Below the pieces are notes generated by a model. The model was not told the origin of the DNA. It saw nothing but the letters and a program-made list of their open reading frames with translations, and searched no databases. A stretch of 64,000 bases of DNA from NCBI RefSeq assembly GCF_900143515.1, contig NZ_FSQT01000002.1, forward strand, positions 2,605,501 to 2,669,500, written 5' to 3'. The DNA is from Micromonospora cremea. Lineage in GTDB: Bacteria; Actinomycetota; Actinomycetes; Mycobacteriales; Micromonosporaceae. Below, piece by piece: positions 1-8,700 of the stretch; position 1 is the stretch's first letter, and each line of letters opens with the position of its first letter. The position numbers were made by a program, and so were the translations under genes.

Positions 1-1
1 C

Positions 2-346
2 GTCGATTTGACCCGGCAGACCGTCTGGGCCGTCCGGGGCGGCAAGGTGATCATGGCGCCGACGGTGACCCGCACCGGAATGTCCGGTTACCGCACTCCG
101 GCCGGCACGTACACGGTCAACTACCGCAACCGGAAGGAATGGTCCGACCCGTACGAGGTGTGGCTGCCGTACTGGCAGCACTTCACCCAGGGGATGGGCT
201 TCCACGAGACCACCACCTACCTGCACGAGAAGTCGATCGGCTCGCACGGCTGCGTCAACCTGCTGCACGCCGACGCCGTCCGGATGTGGGAACTGGGGAA
301 GGTGGGCACCCGCGTCGTGCTGATCGGCCGCCGCCCCGGCACCTGA
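2..346 (+). CDS. L,D-transpeptidase, C-terminal part (cut by window edge)
   Basis: Only the last ~114 codons are present; the gene begins left of the window. The visible part is the end of a YkuD catalytic domain with the signature SHGCVNL, whose Cys is the family nucleophile and whose His is the catalytic partner. Family members form 3-3 cross-links in peptidoglycan outside the membrane. The chain ends about 35 residues after the Cys, normal for the domain. A weak hairpin (ggggtt/aacccc, 363-376) follows the stop. The family call is firm; signal peptide and any N-terminal domains cannot be seen. Confidence 0.9.
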   Translation, partial: VDLTRQTVWAVRGGKVIMAPTVTRTGMSGYRTPAGTYTVNYRNRKEWSDPYEVWLPYWQHFTQGMGFHETTTYLHEKSIGSHGCVNLLHADAVRMWELGKVGTRVVLIGRRPGT

Positions 347-441
347 GCGACCCGCCCGGATCGGGGTTTTAACCCCTGTCACACCGGTCCCGCGAGTGAC
401 ACCCTGGGAGTCCAGGGCCGTACCGGGCGGGGAGGCTGGGC

Positions 442-678
442 ATGACGGTCGACCGTGACGTGATCAAAGCGCACGACCAGGTTCAACCCGACGAGGTGTC
501 CCGCGCGACCGTGGTCGCGTACGCCGTCGCGGCAGCGCTCCTCGTCGGGTGGTTCCTGTTCGGTTGGCTGGTGCTGCGGCAGGGCTTCGTCGACTCGATC
601 GGGGAGTCCGCCGGCGCCGGCTTCGCGCTGCTGCTGATCATCTCGGTCGTCGGCACCGTACGCCGCAGCCGACGCTGA
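442..678 (+). CDS. small hypothetical membrane protein
   Basis: A 78-residue protein starting at an ATG preceded by a GGGGAGG ribosome site about 8 nt upstream. A hydrophilic N-terminus of about 28 residues is followed by two hydrophobic segments (about residues 29-46 and 56-72) and a basic tail (RRSRR), so it is probably a two-pass membrane protein with a cytoplasmic C-terminus. I do not recognise a named family. It converges on the large helicase-associated gene 15 nt away. Confidence 0.65.
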   Translation: MTVDRDVIKAHDQVQPDEVSRATVVAYAVAAALLVGWFLFGWLVLRQGFVDSIGESAGAGFALLLIISVVGTVRRSRR

Positions 679-693
679 CCGGCGCGGCTCCGG

Positions 694-3180
694 TCAGTCC
701 GCCACCACCGCTGCGGTGATCCGGTGCAGCGCGAAGGTGTGCAGCATCTCGGTCCGCTCGTCCTCGGCGCGTAGGTAGCCGGCGCCGATCGAGACCGGCT
801 TGACCAGCCGGGACGCGGTCGCCCCGTGCGCGTCCACGTATCCCACCCAGACCAGCGCCCGGTCCCGCACGGCCTGCTGGAGCACGGCCAGCGCCTCGCT
901 GTGCGTGTGTGCCGGCACCGGCCCGCCGCCGAGGCCGGCCGCCCCGCCGCGTACCACCGCCGGTGCCCGTCGGGCGGCCCGCGCCGCCGCCTCACCCCGC
1001 CGGATGTGCTCCACCACGCCCAGCAGCCGAGGCATGGGCAGCTTCGGGGTAGCCAGCGGATCCAACGTCCGGGTGGTCACCGGCACCCGGGCCGGAGCCC
1101 GCCGGATCCGTGGCCGGGACAGCACGGTGCTGCCGCTGCCGTCCTCCTGCGCCGGGGCGTACCCGGCGTCGCGCAACGCGCCCAGCAGCCGACCCACCTG
1201 GTACGGGGTGGTCAGCACCGTCGGGGCGAGCCGGCGCAGCGTCAGCGACTCCAGCCGCCGGTCGGCCAGCACCTCGCTGAGCAGCGTCTCGTCGTCGCTG
1301 CGCAGGTACGCCCCGGCCAGGCCGACCCGCAACCCGCCGTGCTTGCGGGCCACGTCGTCCACCAGATAGGTGAGCCCCTGCGGCACCGGGGTGCGGGACC
1401 GCCGCCGGAACACGTCGTGCAGGTCGTCGGCCGAGTAGCCGGCATCCAACGCCCGCCGCACGCTCGCCGTCGTGACCCGGTGCACGCTGGCCCCGCCGGC
1501 CGACTCGAGTTCGGTCATCGCCTCCAGCTCGGCGGCGAGCGCCGGCTCGGGTGGCCCGGGCACCACCACCGTCAGGTCGGCCTGCACCAGGAGGTGGTCG
1601 ACCGGGGCGGGCAGCAGCGCGTCCAGCGCCCGTGCCGCGCTGGACGGGTCACCGCTCTCGGCGTCGGCGTGCAGCCCCAGCGGGTCGCCGCCGCCCGGCT
1701 CGTCGGCCGCAGTCAGGTCGGCCAGCAGCAGCCGGCCGTACGAGGTGAGCGCCCCCAGGCCGGTGACGCCGAGCTGCGCCGCCTCGGCCAGCACCTCCCG
1801 GTGGGCGGCCTCCCGGCCCCGGCTGCGTCGTGGCGCCCGCCAGTCCAGCAGGTCCTGCACCTCCTCCGGAGTGGGCGAGGCCGCCGGCTCCAGGTCGGCG
1901 AGTACGGCGAGCACCGCCCGCCGGGTGCCCGGCGCGCCGGCCCGCTCGGCCTCGGCGGAGAGCGCGGTGATCGGCCGGTCCCGGTCATCGCGCCGGCCGA
2001 CCAGCCCGACCTGTCGGGTCATGGTCAGCCAGGCGCGGGCCAGCTGCTCCCAGCGCTCGGCCAGTGAGGCGGCCCGCCACACCTCGTACCCGCCGGTCGG
2101 CAGCACCTGCTGATCCGCCCCGTACCGGGTGGTGGTCGCGCCGGGCAACTCCAGCTCGCCGGCGAGCCCTGCCGCGTACGCCACCTCCAGCAGCAGCGCG
2201 CTGGTCGGCTCGTCCAGCCCGGCGGTACGGGCCAGTCGGCGCAGGTCCCGTACGCCGATGCCGCCCGAGCGCAGCACCGGCGCGGGTTCGGCGGCGAGCT
2301 GCTCCAGCAGCCCCTCGGTGTGCCGGACCACATCCATGGTCTGCCCGGCCCCGGCGGAGTCGACCGCCTTCGCCTCGCGCGGCGCGGCGGCCACCGGCGG
2401 CGGGCTGGTGCGCAGCGGCCCGAGCGGACCGCTGTCGCGGCGCAGCAGCAGGCCGACCTCGCGAGGCAGCTCGACCGTGCCGGTGGTCGTCGACGAGCCG
2501 GCCGAGATGGGGACGAGCAGCCGGTTGTCGACCAGCCAGCGCACCGGGGAGCCGGTCGGCGCGCCACCGTTGGTCGGGTCGGAGAGCAGGGCGTCCTCCG
2601 CGCCGAGCGGCGGCGCGGACAACGCACCCGGGGGCACGCTGCCCACCGGTGGCCCGGCCGCCAACCGGTCCAGGATCGCCCGGGCCGAGGGAGGCGCGGC
2701 GAGCAGCGTCCGCCGGAGCTTCGCCGGGTCCGCGCATAGCGCGGCCGTGCGCGGGTCCAGCTCCGCGGCCGGCCGGCCCAGCCCGGCGGGGTACGGGGAC
2801 ACCTCGTCGACAGCGGCCACCACCTGGAGCGCGTGCTCCGGGCCGTACAGCAGGAAGAGCGCGCGCAGCCGGCCGACGGCGGCGCGGATGGTCGTCGGCG
2901 CCGGCGGTCGCGGCCCGGCGGTCGCCATGGCGAGCACGGCCTCGGTGGCCGTGGTGCCCTCGTCCGGGTCCCGGGTCAGCCGGGCGGCGTCGAGGATCTG
3001 GAGGGTGAACTGGTCCAGCCCATCCAGCGCGCGGGCCACCGAGACCCGGGACTGTGCCCGGATGGCCAGGGCGGAGATGTCGGCCGGCACGGGCACGACG
3101 AGGTCCGGCCGCAGCTGAAGGAGCGCGGCCAGCGACTCGTCGGGAAGCGACCGCAGGTGGTCGGCGAGTGAGGTGGTCAT
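694..3180 (-). CDS. helicase-associated / WYL-like domain protein
   Basis: An 828-residue protein with an ATG start. It resembles the actinobacterial proteins annotated as helicase C-terminal (XPB/Ssl2-like, Helicase_C_3) domain proteins: an N-terminal helical part beginning MTTSLADHLRSLPDESL, a long Ala/Leu/Arg-rich middle, a conserved block around residues 510-640, and a C-terminal segment (about 755-828, VWVGYVDAHGATASRLVKP) that looks like a WYL-type ligand or nucleic-acid sensing fold. No Walker A or DEAD motif is visible, so it is probably not an active helicase. A nucleic-acid-linked regulatory role is inference. The adjacent HAD gene is divergent. Confidence 0.75.
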   Translation of the reverse strand: MTTSLADHLRSLPDESLAALLQLRPDLVVPVPADISALAIRAQSRVSVARALDGLDQFTLQILDAARLTRDPDEGTTATEAVLAMATAGPRPPAPTTIRAAVGRLRALFLLYGPEHALQVVAAVDEVSPYPAGLGRPAAELDPRTAALCADPAKLRRTLLAAPPSARAILDRLAAGPPVGSVPPGALSAPPLGAEDALLSDPTNGGAPTGSPVRWLVDNRLLVPISAGSSTTTGTVELPREVGLLLRRDSGPLGPLRTSPPPVAAAPREAKAVDSAGAGQTMDVVRHTEGLLEQLAAEPAPVLRSGGIGVRDLRRLARTAGLDEPTSALLLEVAYAAGLAGELELPGATTTRYGADQQVLPTGGYEVWRAASLAERWEQLARAWLTMTRQVGLVGRRDDRDRPITALSAEAERAGAPGTRRAVLAVLADLEPAASPTPEEVQDLLDWRAPRRSRGREAAHREVLAEAAQLGVTGLGALTSYGRLLLADLTAADEPGGGDPLGLHADAESGDPSSAARALDALLPAPVDHLLVQADLTVVVPGPPEPALAAELEAMTELESAGGASVHRVTTASVRRALDAGYSADDLHDVFRRRSRTPVPQGLTYLVDDVARKHGGLRVGLAGAYLRSDDETLLSEVLADRRLESLTLRRLAPTVLTTPYQVGRLLGALRDAGYAPAQEDGSGSTVLSRPRIRRAPARVPVTTRTLDPLATPKLPMPRLLGVVEHIRRGEAAARAARRAPAVVRGGAAGLGGGPVPAHTHSEALAVLQQAVRDRALVWVGYVDAHGATASRLVKPVSIGAGYLRAEDERTEMLHTFALHRITAAVVAD

Positions 3181-3250
3181 CGTCTTACCACGCTAGCCCG
3201 GCACCGGGCCGTCGCGCCCCTCGGACGTCCGCCCGGCCGGCCGTCGCCTG

Positions 3251-3256
3251 TACGTT
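3251..3256 (+). promoter_or_regulatory. -10 box (TACGTT) for the HAD gene
   Basis: TACGTT fits the actinobacterial TANNNT -10 consensus and ends 7 nt before the ATG at 3264. No ribosome site is present, so the transcript is probably leaderless. Sequence inference only. Confidence 0.45.
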
Positions 3257-3263
3257 TCTCGGC

Positions 3264-3887
3264 ATGCCCGCACTGACCGTCGGATTCGACCTCGACATGA
3301 CGCTGGTGGACTCCCGCCCTGGCATCGCCGCGACCTACCGGGCGCTGACCGTCAGGACCGGTGTGCCGGTGGACGCCGACCTGGCGGTGTCCCGGCTGGG
3401 TCCGCCGCTGCGCACCGAGATCGCGCGCTGGTTCCCGCCGGAGCAGGTCGAGTCGGCCGTGCACGTGTACCGCGAGCTGTACCCGGCGTACGCGATCACC
3501 CCGACGGTGCCGTTGCCCGGCGCGCGGGCGGCGATCGACGCCATCCGCGCTCGGGGCGGCCGGGTGCTGGTCGTCACGTCCAAGATCGGCCGGCTGGCCC
3601 GGCTGCACCTGGATCACCTCGGTCTCGCGGTCGACGAGCTGGCTGGCGACCTGTTCGCCGAGGAGAAGGCGACCGCCCTGCGGGAGCATGGGGCGACCCA
3701 CTATGTCGGGGATCACGTGGCGGACATGGTGGCGGCGAGGGTGGCCGGGGTGCCCGGAATCGGCGTCGCGACCGGGCCATGTTCCCCGGACGAGCTGCGC
3801 GCCGCCGGGGCGGAAGTGGTGTTGGACGACCTCACCGGATTCCCAGCGGCGCTGGACGGCATGATCCAGCTAGCCTTGGAGCAGTAG
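3264..3887 (+). CDS. HAD-superfamily hydrolase
   Basis: A 207-residue HAD phosphatase. Motif I is DLDMTLVDSR near residue 8 (nucleophile Asp plus Asp acid/base), motif II is the VVTSK stretch near residue 107, and motif IV is the VGDHVADM region near residue 150. The helical cap between motifs I and II is of the PGP/Gph type. The ATG at 3264 was chosen because the reading frame upstream of it is atypical and overlaps the divergent gene, and a leaderless -10 sits just before it. The substrate is unknown; phosphoglycolate or similar small phosphates are typical of the group. Confidence 0.85.
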   Translation: MPALTVGFDLDMTLVDSRPGIAATYRALTVRTGVPVDADLAVSRLGPPLRTEIARWFPPEQVESAVHVYRELYPAYAITPTVPLPGARAAIDAIRARGGRVLVVTSKIGRLARLHLDHLGLAVDELAGDLFAEEKATALREHGATHYVGDHVADMVAARVAGVPGIGVATGPCSPDELRAAGAEVVLDDLTGFPAALDGMIQLALEQ

Positions 3888-3914
3888 CGGCTCAAGTGAA
3901 GCAGGGGTTTTCAG

Positions 3915-4301
3915 GTGCCTACGGGTCGAGTGAAGTGGTACGACACGGCCAAGGGATACGGCTTCGTCACGAGTGACGAGGGCGGCGACGTGTTCCTGCC
4001 CAAGGGCGCGCTGCCGGCGGGCGTCACCGACCTCAAGGGTGGTCAGCGGGTCGACTTCAGCGTGGTCGACAGCCGCCGGGGCGCGCAGGCCATGGGAGTC
4101 AAGCTGCTGGACGCGCCGCCGTCGATGGCGGAGCTGCGGCGCCGGCCGGCCGAGGAACTGCACGGCCTCGTCGAGGACATGATCAAGGTGCTGGAGGCGA
4201 AGGTCCAGCCGGACCTGCGCCGGGGTCGGTATCCGGACAAGAAGGCCGCGCAGAAGATCGCTCAGCTGGTCCACGCGGTCGCGCGCGAGCTGGAGGTCTG
4301 A
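3915..4301 (+). CDS. cold-shock domain protein with C-terminal extension
   Basis: A 128-residue protein with a GTG start. Residues 1-67 are a cold-shock domain: GRVKWYDTAKGYGFVT contains RNP1 and DVFLPK is a divergent RNP2 (the usual form is VFVHF). Residues 68-128 form a charged helical extension absent from classical ~67-residue CspA. The fold binds single-stranded RNA or DNA. The last 40 nt overlap tail-to-tail with mqnD on the other strand, so read-through of either gene makes antisense RNA to the other. Confidence 0.9.
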   Translation: MPTGRVKWYDTAKGYGFVTSDEGGDVFLPKGALPAGVTDLKGGQRVDFSVVDSRRGAQAMGVKLLDAPPSMAELRRRPAEELHGLVEDMIKVLEAKVQPDLRRGRYPDKKAAQKIAQLVHAVARELEV

Positions 4302-5110
4302 GGCACCAGCCCGGCGTCGGCGGCGCGGTCGAGCAGCGCCGTGACCGCGGCGAAACCGGCCTCGCCCAGGTCGGCGGTGAACTCGTTGACGTAGAGGCCG
4401 ATGTGCCGGTCCACCACGTCGAGTTCCATCTCCTGGGCGTGCGCGAGCACGTACTCCCGGCTGGCCGCCGGGTCCGCCCAGGCTTGCCGGACCGACTCGC
4501 GGACCCAGCCGGCCGCGGCCTCCGGGTCCACCGCGCCGCGCCGGGCCAGGATCGCGCCGAGCGGGATGGGCAGGCCGGTGTCGGCCTCCCACCACTCGCC
4601 GAGGTCGACCAGCGCGGTCAGGCCGTGCCGGTGGTAGGTGAACCGGGCCTCGTGGATGACCAGCCCGGCGTCGTAGCGGCCGGCCGCGACGCCCGGCATG
4701 ATCTCGTGGAACGGAACCACCTCGATCCGGGCCGGCGGCCGCCCCGCCGACCAGAGCCGGAACAACAGGTACGCGGTGGTCCGGTCGCCCGGCACCGCCA
4801 CCGTGGCGCCGGTCAGGTCGGTGCGGTCCGGCCCGCCGGTGCCGTCGCCCCGGGTGAGCACCAGCGGCCCGCACCCGCGACCGAGGGCGCCGCCGCAGGG
4901 CAGCAGGTGGTAGTCGTCGAGCAGCCACGGCAGCGCCGCGAAGCTCACCTTCACCAGGTCGAATGCGCCCCGCTCGGCCGCCGTGTTGGTGACGTCCACG
5001 TCGGCGTACGTCACCTCGACCGGCGGCGCGCCCGGCACCCGGCCGTGCACCAGAGCGTGGAAGACGAACGTGTCGTTGGGGCAGGGCGAGATCGCGAGGG
5101 AGAGCGCCAC
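4262..5110 (-). CDS. mqnD: 1,4-dihydroxy-6-naphthoate synthase (menaquinone, futalosine route)
   Basis: A 282-residue MqnD-family protein with the N-terminal signature SPCPNDTFVFHAL and a later VSFAALPWLL segment, in the periplasmic-binding-protein-like fold. In the futalosine pathway MqnD converts cyclic dehypoxanthine futalosine to 1,4-dihydroxy-6-naphthoate, a menaquinone precursor. The same pathway appears 1.3 kb away as mqnB on the same strand, with an opposite-strand XRE-acetyltransferase gene between. The length is typical for the family. Confidence 0.93.
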   Translation of the reverse strand: MALSLAISPCPNDTFVFHALVHGRVPGAPPVEVTYADVDVTNTAAERGAFDLVKVSFAALPWLLDDYHLLPCGGALGRGCGPLVLTRGDGTGGPDRTDLTGATVAVPGDRTTAYLLFRLWSAGRPPARIEVVPFHEIMPGVAAGRYDAGLVIHEARFTYHRHGLTALVDLGEWWEADTGLPIPLGAILARRGAVDPEAAAGWVRESVRQAWADPAASREYVLAHAQEMELDVVDRHIGLYVNEFTADLGEAGFAAVTALLDRAADAGLVPQTSSSRATAWTS

Positions 5111-5337
5111 GCCTCCACGTTAGCCCTGCCCCCGCGCGCGAGTCCGTTGCGGTCCCGCGCCTGTGATCTGCCGAGCGCGCGGCGGCCGAGTCAGACGCCG
5201 GTCAGTCGGGTTGATCCACCACCCGAGCGGCCGTCCCGCGAGCCTGCACGCCCGCGGCCGCACGCCCCTGCATCTCCTGGCACTCGCTGCCGGCTGCTCG
5301 CCAGGCACTGTCAGGGCATGGGAGGTCCCTGCTACTC

Positions 5338-5501
5338 CCTGTAGAGCTGCCCCATCTGTGGGGCGCGGTGCCTGTGGATGGTCGTGCTTGGTGGCGGTAG
5401 CTGGTGGCCGCGGCGGTGGCGGGTGGCGATGATGGCTTCCGGGTCGTGGGTCTGTCCCGGGTGTCCGTCGGCCCGCCCCATCAATGGGGCAGCTCTACAG
5501 G
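5338..5501. repeat. 18-bp perfect inverted repeat, 128-nt spacer
   Basis: CCTGTAGAGCTGCCCCAT at 5338-5355 recurs as its exact reverse complement at 5484-5501. Short additional inverted matches (GTGCCTG/CAGGCAC) lie just around the arms. The form resembles a small non-autonomous element or a large stem-loop. No transposase is present and no target duplication was recognised. Confidence 0.6.
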
Positions 5502-5534
5502 CACTGACAAGGGATACGCACAGTGGCACCGGCG

Positions 5535-5555
5535 CTGTCCACAGGGTTGTCCACA
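5535..5555 (+). promoter_or_regulatory. two tandem DnaA-box-like sites
   Basis: CTGTCCACA (5535-5543, one mismatch) and TTGTCCACA (5547-5555, exact match to the actinomycete DnaA-box consensus) lie 12 bp apart on the same strand, 53 bp before the XRE gene. Function is inferred from the motif only; two boxes are too few for a chromosomal origin. Confidence 0.4.
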
Positions 5556-5607
5556 GGCGGGAGGGATGCTGTTGACGGTGCCAGGCTGAGCGGAAAACCA
5601 TGAACAG

Positions 5608-6435
5608 GTGACAACCGGGAAGGGTGCGATCGACGTGGGGGCGGCTCTGCGAGATCTTCGTCGGCGCGTCGACCTGAGCCAGCGGGAGTTGGCCGAGCGG
5701 TCCGGGGTCCCGAAGAGCACGCTGGCTCGTATTGAGGCGGGGCAGGGCGGCGAGCCGGCGTTCCGGACGGTGGAGCGTCTGGTTCGGGCGGCAGGCGGCG
5801 AGCTTGCGCTCAGGCTGCCCGGCGACCCGTGCTCCACCCCGGGCGGCGGACCGCCGAGCCTGTCGGACGACGAACCAAGGGACGAGGCTGGACGCCGCTA
5901 CCCTGCGCACCTCGACGTCCGTCGGGTCCGGACCCTGAGGGACTGGCCGGGTGCCTGGTGGGTGCATTCGTACACGCTCCCGGAGCGGTTGTGGCCGGTG
6001 CGCGTTCCAGAGCTGACCTACGACCTGGATCGAGCGCGGCGAGACGAGCGGCGGTGGCGGGATCGGACGCGTGCCCAGGTGACGTTTCGACGTGCGTTTG
6101 AAGGACTGCCGGCCACGTCCTGGCGCTTTCTCGCCGAGGTCCCCGGGGTCGGGCCTGTCGGTGAGCTGAGGGCCCACGAGCGGAGCACGGACCTCCTCCT
6201 GGGAGAGGAGCTGGGCGACCAGCGTGAGCTGGTGTTGGAGGGCGTGGTCGTTGCTCCCGGCCTACGGGTGCTCGGCATCGGGCGGGAGCTGATCGGGCTG
6301 CTGGCCGAGGAGATGGCGCTGACCGGCATTCGGACCGCCCACGCAATTGCCGAGTTCGGCAACGTGGAGTTTCTGCTCGCCTGCGGGTTCGAGCTGCAGG
6401 CGAGTCGGCCGTCGGCGCTGACCCTCGAAGTCTGA
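5608..6435 (+). CDS. XRE helix-turn-helix protein fused to a GNAT-like acetyltransferase
   Basis: A 275-residue protein with a GTG start. Residues 8-70 are a classic XRE DNA-binding domain (LRRRVDLSQRELAERSGVPKSTLARIEAG). After a Pro/Ser-rich linker (about 72-95), residues about 95-275 end in a GNAT-like segment: VVVAPGLRVLGIGRELIGLL carries the RxxGxG acetyl-CoA loop, followed by a GNxEFLLACGFE strand typical of the GNAT C-terminus. It is opposite in strand to the flanking menaquinone genes and ends 13 nt from the mqnB stop. DNA-binding acetyltransferase or a self-regulated toxin-like enzyme are both possible; the substrate is unknown. Confidence 0.8.
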   Translation: MTTGKGAIDVGAALRDLRRRVDLSQRELAERSGVPKSTLARIEAGQGGEPAFRTVERLVRAAGGELALRLPGDPCSTPGGGPPSLSDDEPRDEAGRRYPAHLDVRRVRTLRDWPGAWWVHSYTLPERLWPVRVPELTYDLDRARRDERRWRDRTRAQVTFRRAFEGLPATSWRFLAEVPGVGPVGELRAHERSTDLLLGEELGDQRELVLEGVVVAPGLRVLGIGRELIGLLAEEMALTGIRTAHAIAEFGNVEFLLACGFELQASRPSALTLEV

Positions 6436-6448
6436 GCCGTGCAGCGGG

Positions 6449-7102
6449 TCAGCGCAGCGCCGAGGCGGCCGTGGTCAGGGCGGTGAGGGCCTCGCGCAGC
6501 CGCCACGCATCCCGGTCGCGGGGGCCGATCGGGTTGGAGATGGTGCGTAGCTCGCCGAAGGGCACTCCGGCCTGCGCCGCGGCGACGGCCACCCCGTACC
6601 CCTCCATGGCCTCGGCGACCGCCCCCGGATGCCGGCGGCGCAGGTGTTCGGTGCTGGCTGCGGTGCCGGTGACCGTGCTGACGGTGAGCACCGGGCCGGT
6701 CGTGGCGGACGGCAGGGCGGCCCGTAGCGCCGCCAGCAGCCGCGGATCGGCCGGCACCACACTGCCGCCGCCGAGCAGCGCGGGCGGCATGCCCAGCTCG
6801 TCGACGGGGATGAAGCCGTCCGGCGACTCGGCGCCCAGGTCGGCGGCGATGCTGGCGCTGCCGAGCACGGTGTCGCCGACCGCGACCCGCCCGACGAAGC
6901 CGCCGGCCACGCCGGCGCTGACCACCGCGCGGTACGGGCGTCCGGCCGCCTCGGCCAGCGCCAACAGTCGGGCGGTGGCGGCGCCGGCCACGGCCGGGCC
7001 CACCCCGACCGGGGCCACGGTGACGGTGGCGTCGGTCAGCCCCGCGCGGACCGCGTCCGCCTCGGCGGGCACCGCCGTCACGACGAGCAGGCGGCCGATC
7101 AC
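6449..7102 (-). CDS. mqnB: futalosine hydrolase
   Basis: A 217-residue nucleoside-phosphorylase-fold protein with a GTG start. Features are the VTAVPAEADAV N-terminus, the SAGVAGGF strand, and the AEAMEGYGVA motif containing the purine-site Glu of the family, then RTISNPIGPRDRDAW. MqnB cleaves hypoxanthine from futalosine to give dehypoxanthine futalosine in menaquinone synthesis. The GTGA overlap with the upstream MFS gene implies coupled translation. Confidence 0.92.
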   Translation of the reverse strand: MIGRLLVVTAVPAEADAVRAGLTDATVTVAPVGVGPAVAGAATARLLALAEAAGRPYRAVVSAGVAGGFVGRVAVGDTVLGSASIAADLGAESPDGFIPVDELGMPPALLGGGSVVPADPRLLAALRAALPSATTGPVLTVSTVTGTAASTEHLRRRHPGAVAEAMEGYGVAVAAAQAGVPFGELRTISNPIGPRDRDAWRLREALTALTTAASALR

Positions 7103-8700
7103 GACAGCGGCCCGGGGGACTCCCGGCGGGTCTCATCGTCCGCGCCGCCACCCGGTCCGCCGACCGCCGAGGAGGGGCGGTAGATGTGGTAGCCCGGTGG
7201 GGCGAGCCCCGGGTCGTCGTACTTCGGCGAGCCGGCCGGGGGCGGTGCCGGCGAGGTGGGCGCCGGGTCCCCCGAATCGTCCGTCGACTCGTCCTCGGTC
7301 AGCTCGTCGTCACCCAGCGGCCGACCGGCCAGCTTCTCGCCGCGCAGCCGTGCCGCGACCAGCACACCACGGACTGCGGCCAGGACGCCCACCCCGGCGG
7401 CGACCGCGATGCCGGTACGACCGTCGAACGGGACCAGCCCGAGCCCGCCGCCGGCCACGAAGGCGAGCATCAGCACCGTCTCCGAGTGGGCGAAGGAACT
7501 GGCTCGCAGCCGCTCCGGGATGCGCTCCTGGATCGAGGCGTCCACGGCGAGCTTGGCCACCCCACTGACCAGCGCGGTGACCAGGCAGAGCAGGGCCACC
7601 ATCGGCAGCGAGAAGCGGATGACGGTGAGCACGGCCACCCCGGCTACGATGATCATGCTGCTGGACTGGATGGCGGTCGGCCGGTGGATGCGCAGACGGG
7701 TGCCGACGGCGGTGGCCAGGAAACTGCCGACCGCCAGCGCGCCGCCGACCAGCCCCAGCGCCCACTCGGCGCCCAGGTCCCGGCCGAACACCACCGTCGT
7801 GAGGTCCCCCTTCTTGATGGCGAAGGCGAGGAACAGCAGCAGGAAGCCGTAGACCGCGCGCAGGGTCGCGGAGCCGATCAGGGTGGCGATCACCAGCCGG
7901 CCGGCGGGTCGGCCCCGGCCCAGCGGGCGGTCGCCCCGGCGGCGGCCCAGCGCCCGCAGCGGCCGTGGGACCCGTTCCGGTGGCTCCGAATCCGCCTTCG
8001 GTGGCAGGCGCAGGGAGATCACCATGCCGATCAGGAAGATCACCGACGCGACCCGCAGCGGCCACTGCGGCCCGAACCAGAACGCCGCCAGCCCGATCGG
8101 GGCCACCAGCGCGCCCGCCACCGTGCCGTAAACGCTGGCCCGCGCCCCCACCTGGGAGAGGCCGAGCCCTTCCGGCAGGAGCCGGGGCACCGCCGCCGAC
8201 CGGGCCACGCCGTACGCCCGGGACAACGCGAGCACCCCGAACGCGGCCGGATACAGCCCGAAGCCGTGGATGTAGTCGGAGATCAACCAGGCCAGGAAGG
8301 CCCGGCCGAGCATGGTGGCGGCCAGGGCGTACCGCCGGCCGTGCCGGAAGTGGTCCAGCAGCGGGCCCACCACGGGGGCGAGCATCGCGAACGGCACCAT
8401 GGTCACCAGCAGGTAGAGCGCGACCTTGCTGCGGGCCTCGCCCAGCGGCACGTTGAAGAAGATCGTCCCGGCCAGGCCGATGGCGATCAGGGTGTCGCCG
8501 GCGCAGGACACGGCGTGCAGGTCGAACAGGCGGACCATGCCGACCTCGCCGCCCGCGCCCCGGGCCCGGGCCCGGCCGGCCCGGCGGGTCACCCAGCGCC
8601 CGCTGCCCACCGAACCACGCAACAGCAGCCGGATGGTGCGGATGCCGGTGCCGACGGTGCGCCCGAGGACGGATCGCCCGGAGCGGGAGTACGACGGCAT
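7099..8700 (-). CDS. MFS transporter
   Basis: A 533-residue protein with about 12 hydrophobic segments from residue 50 to about 430, and a charged, Pro-rich cytoplasmic tail of about 80 residues ending near the stop. Start chosen at the ATG of MPSYSRSG (8700); another in-frame ATG lies at 8709. The N-terminal 45 residues are basic and precede the first membrane helix. It overlaps mqnB by 4 nt, so the two are probably one transcript. Substrate unknown; a link to menaquinone precursors is only suggested by position. Confidence 0.82.
   Translation of the reverse strand: MPSYSRSGRSVLGRTVGTGIRTIRLLLRGSVGSGRWVTRRAGRARARGAGGEVGMVRLFDLHAVSCAGDTLIAIGLAGTIFFNVPLGEARSKVALYLLVTMVPFAMLAPVVGPLLDHFRHGRRYALAATMLGRAFLAWLISDYIHGFGLYPAAFGVLALSRAYGVARSAAVPRLLPEGLGLSQVGARASVYGTVAGALVAPIGLAAFWFGPQWPLRVASVIFLIGMVISLRLPPKADSEPPERVPRPLRALGRRRGDRPLGRGRPAGRLVIATLIGSATLRAVYGFLLLFLAFAIKKGDLTTVVFGRDLGAEWALGLVGGALAVGSFLATAVGTRLRIHRPTAIQSSSMIIVAGVAVLTVIRFSLPMVALLCLVTALVSGVAKLAVDASIQERIPERLRASSFAHSETVLMLAFVAGGGLGLVPFDGRTGIAVAAGVGVLAAVRGVLVAARLRGEKLAGRPLGDDELTEDESTDDSGDPAPTSPAPPPAGSPKYDDPGLAPPGYHIYRPSSAVGGPGGGADDETRRESPGPLS

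Larger units (their letters stand above)
5111..5607. other. 497-bp gene-free region with inverted repeat and DnaA-box-like sites
   Basis: No convincing gene lies between the mqnD start and the XRE gene. The stretch holds the mqnD promoter side, an 18-bp inverted repeat (5338-5355 / 5484-5501), a near-repeat of CAGGCACTG(T/A)CA at 5305 and 5500, and two tandem sites matching TTGTCCACA. Short open frames here show no recognisable family. Confidence 0.6.

Noticed and set aside
5332..6177. 281-codon minus-strand frame across the XRE gene
   Set aside because: Mostly antisense to the XRE-GNAT gene, whose domain motifs are clear; the part outside it shows no known family.
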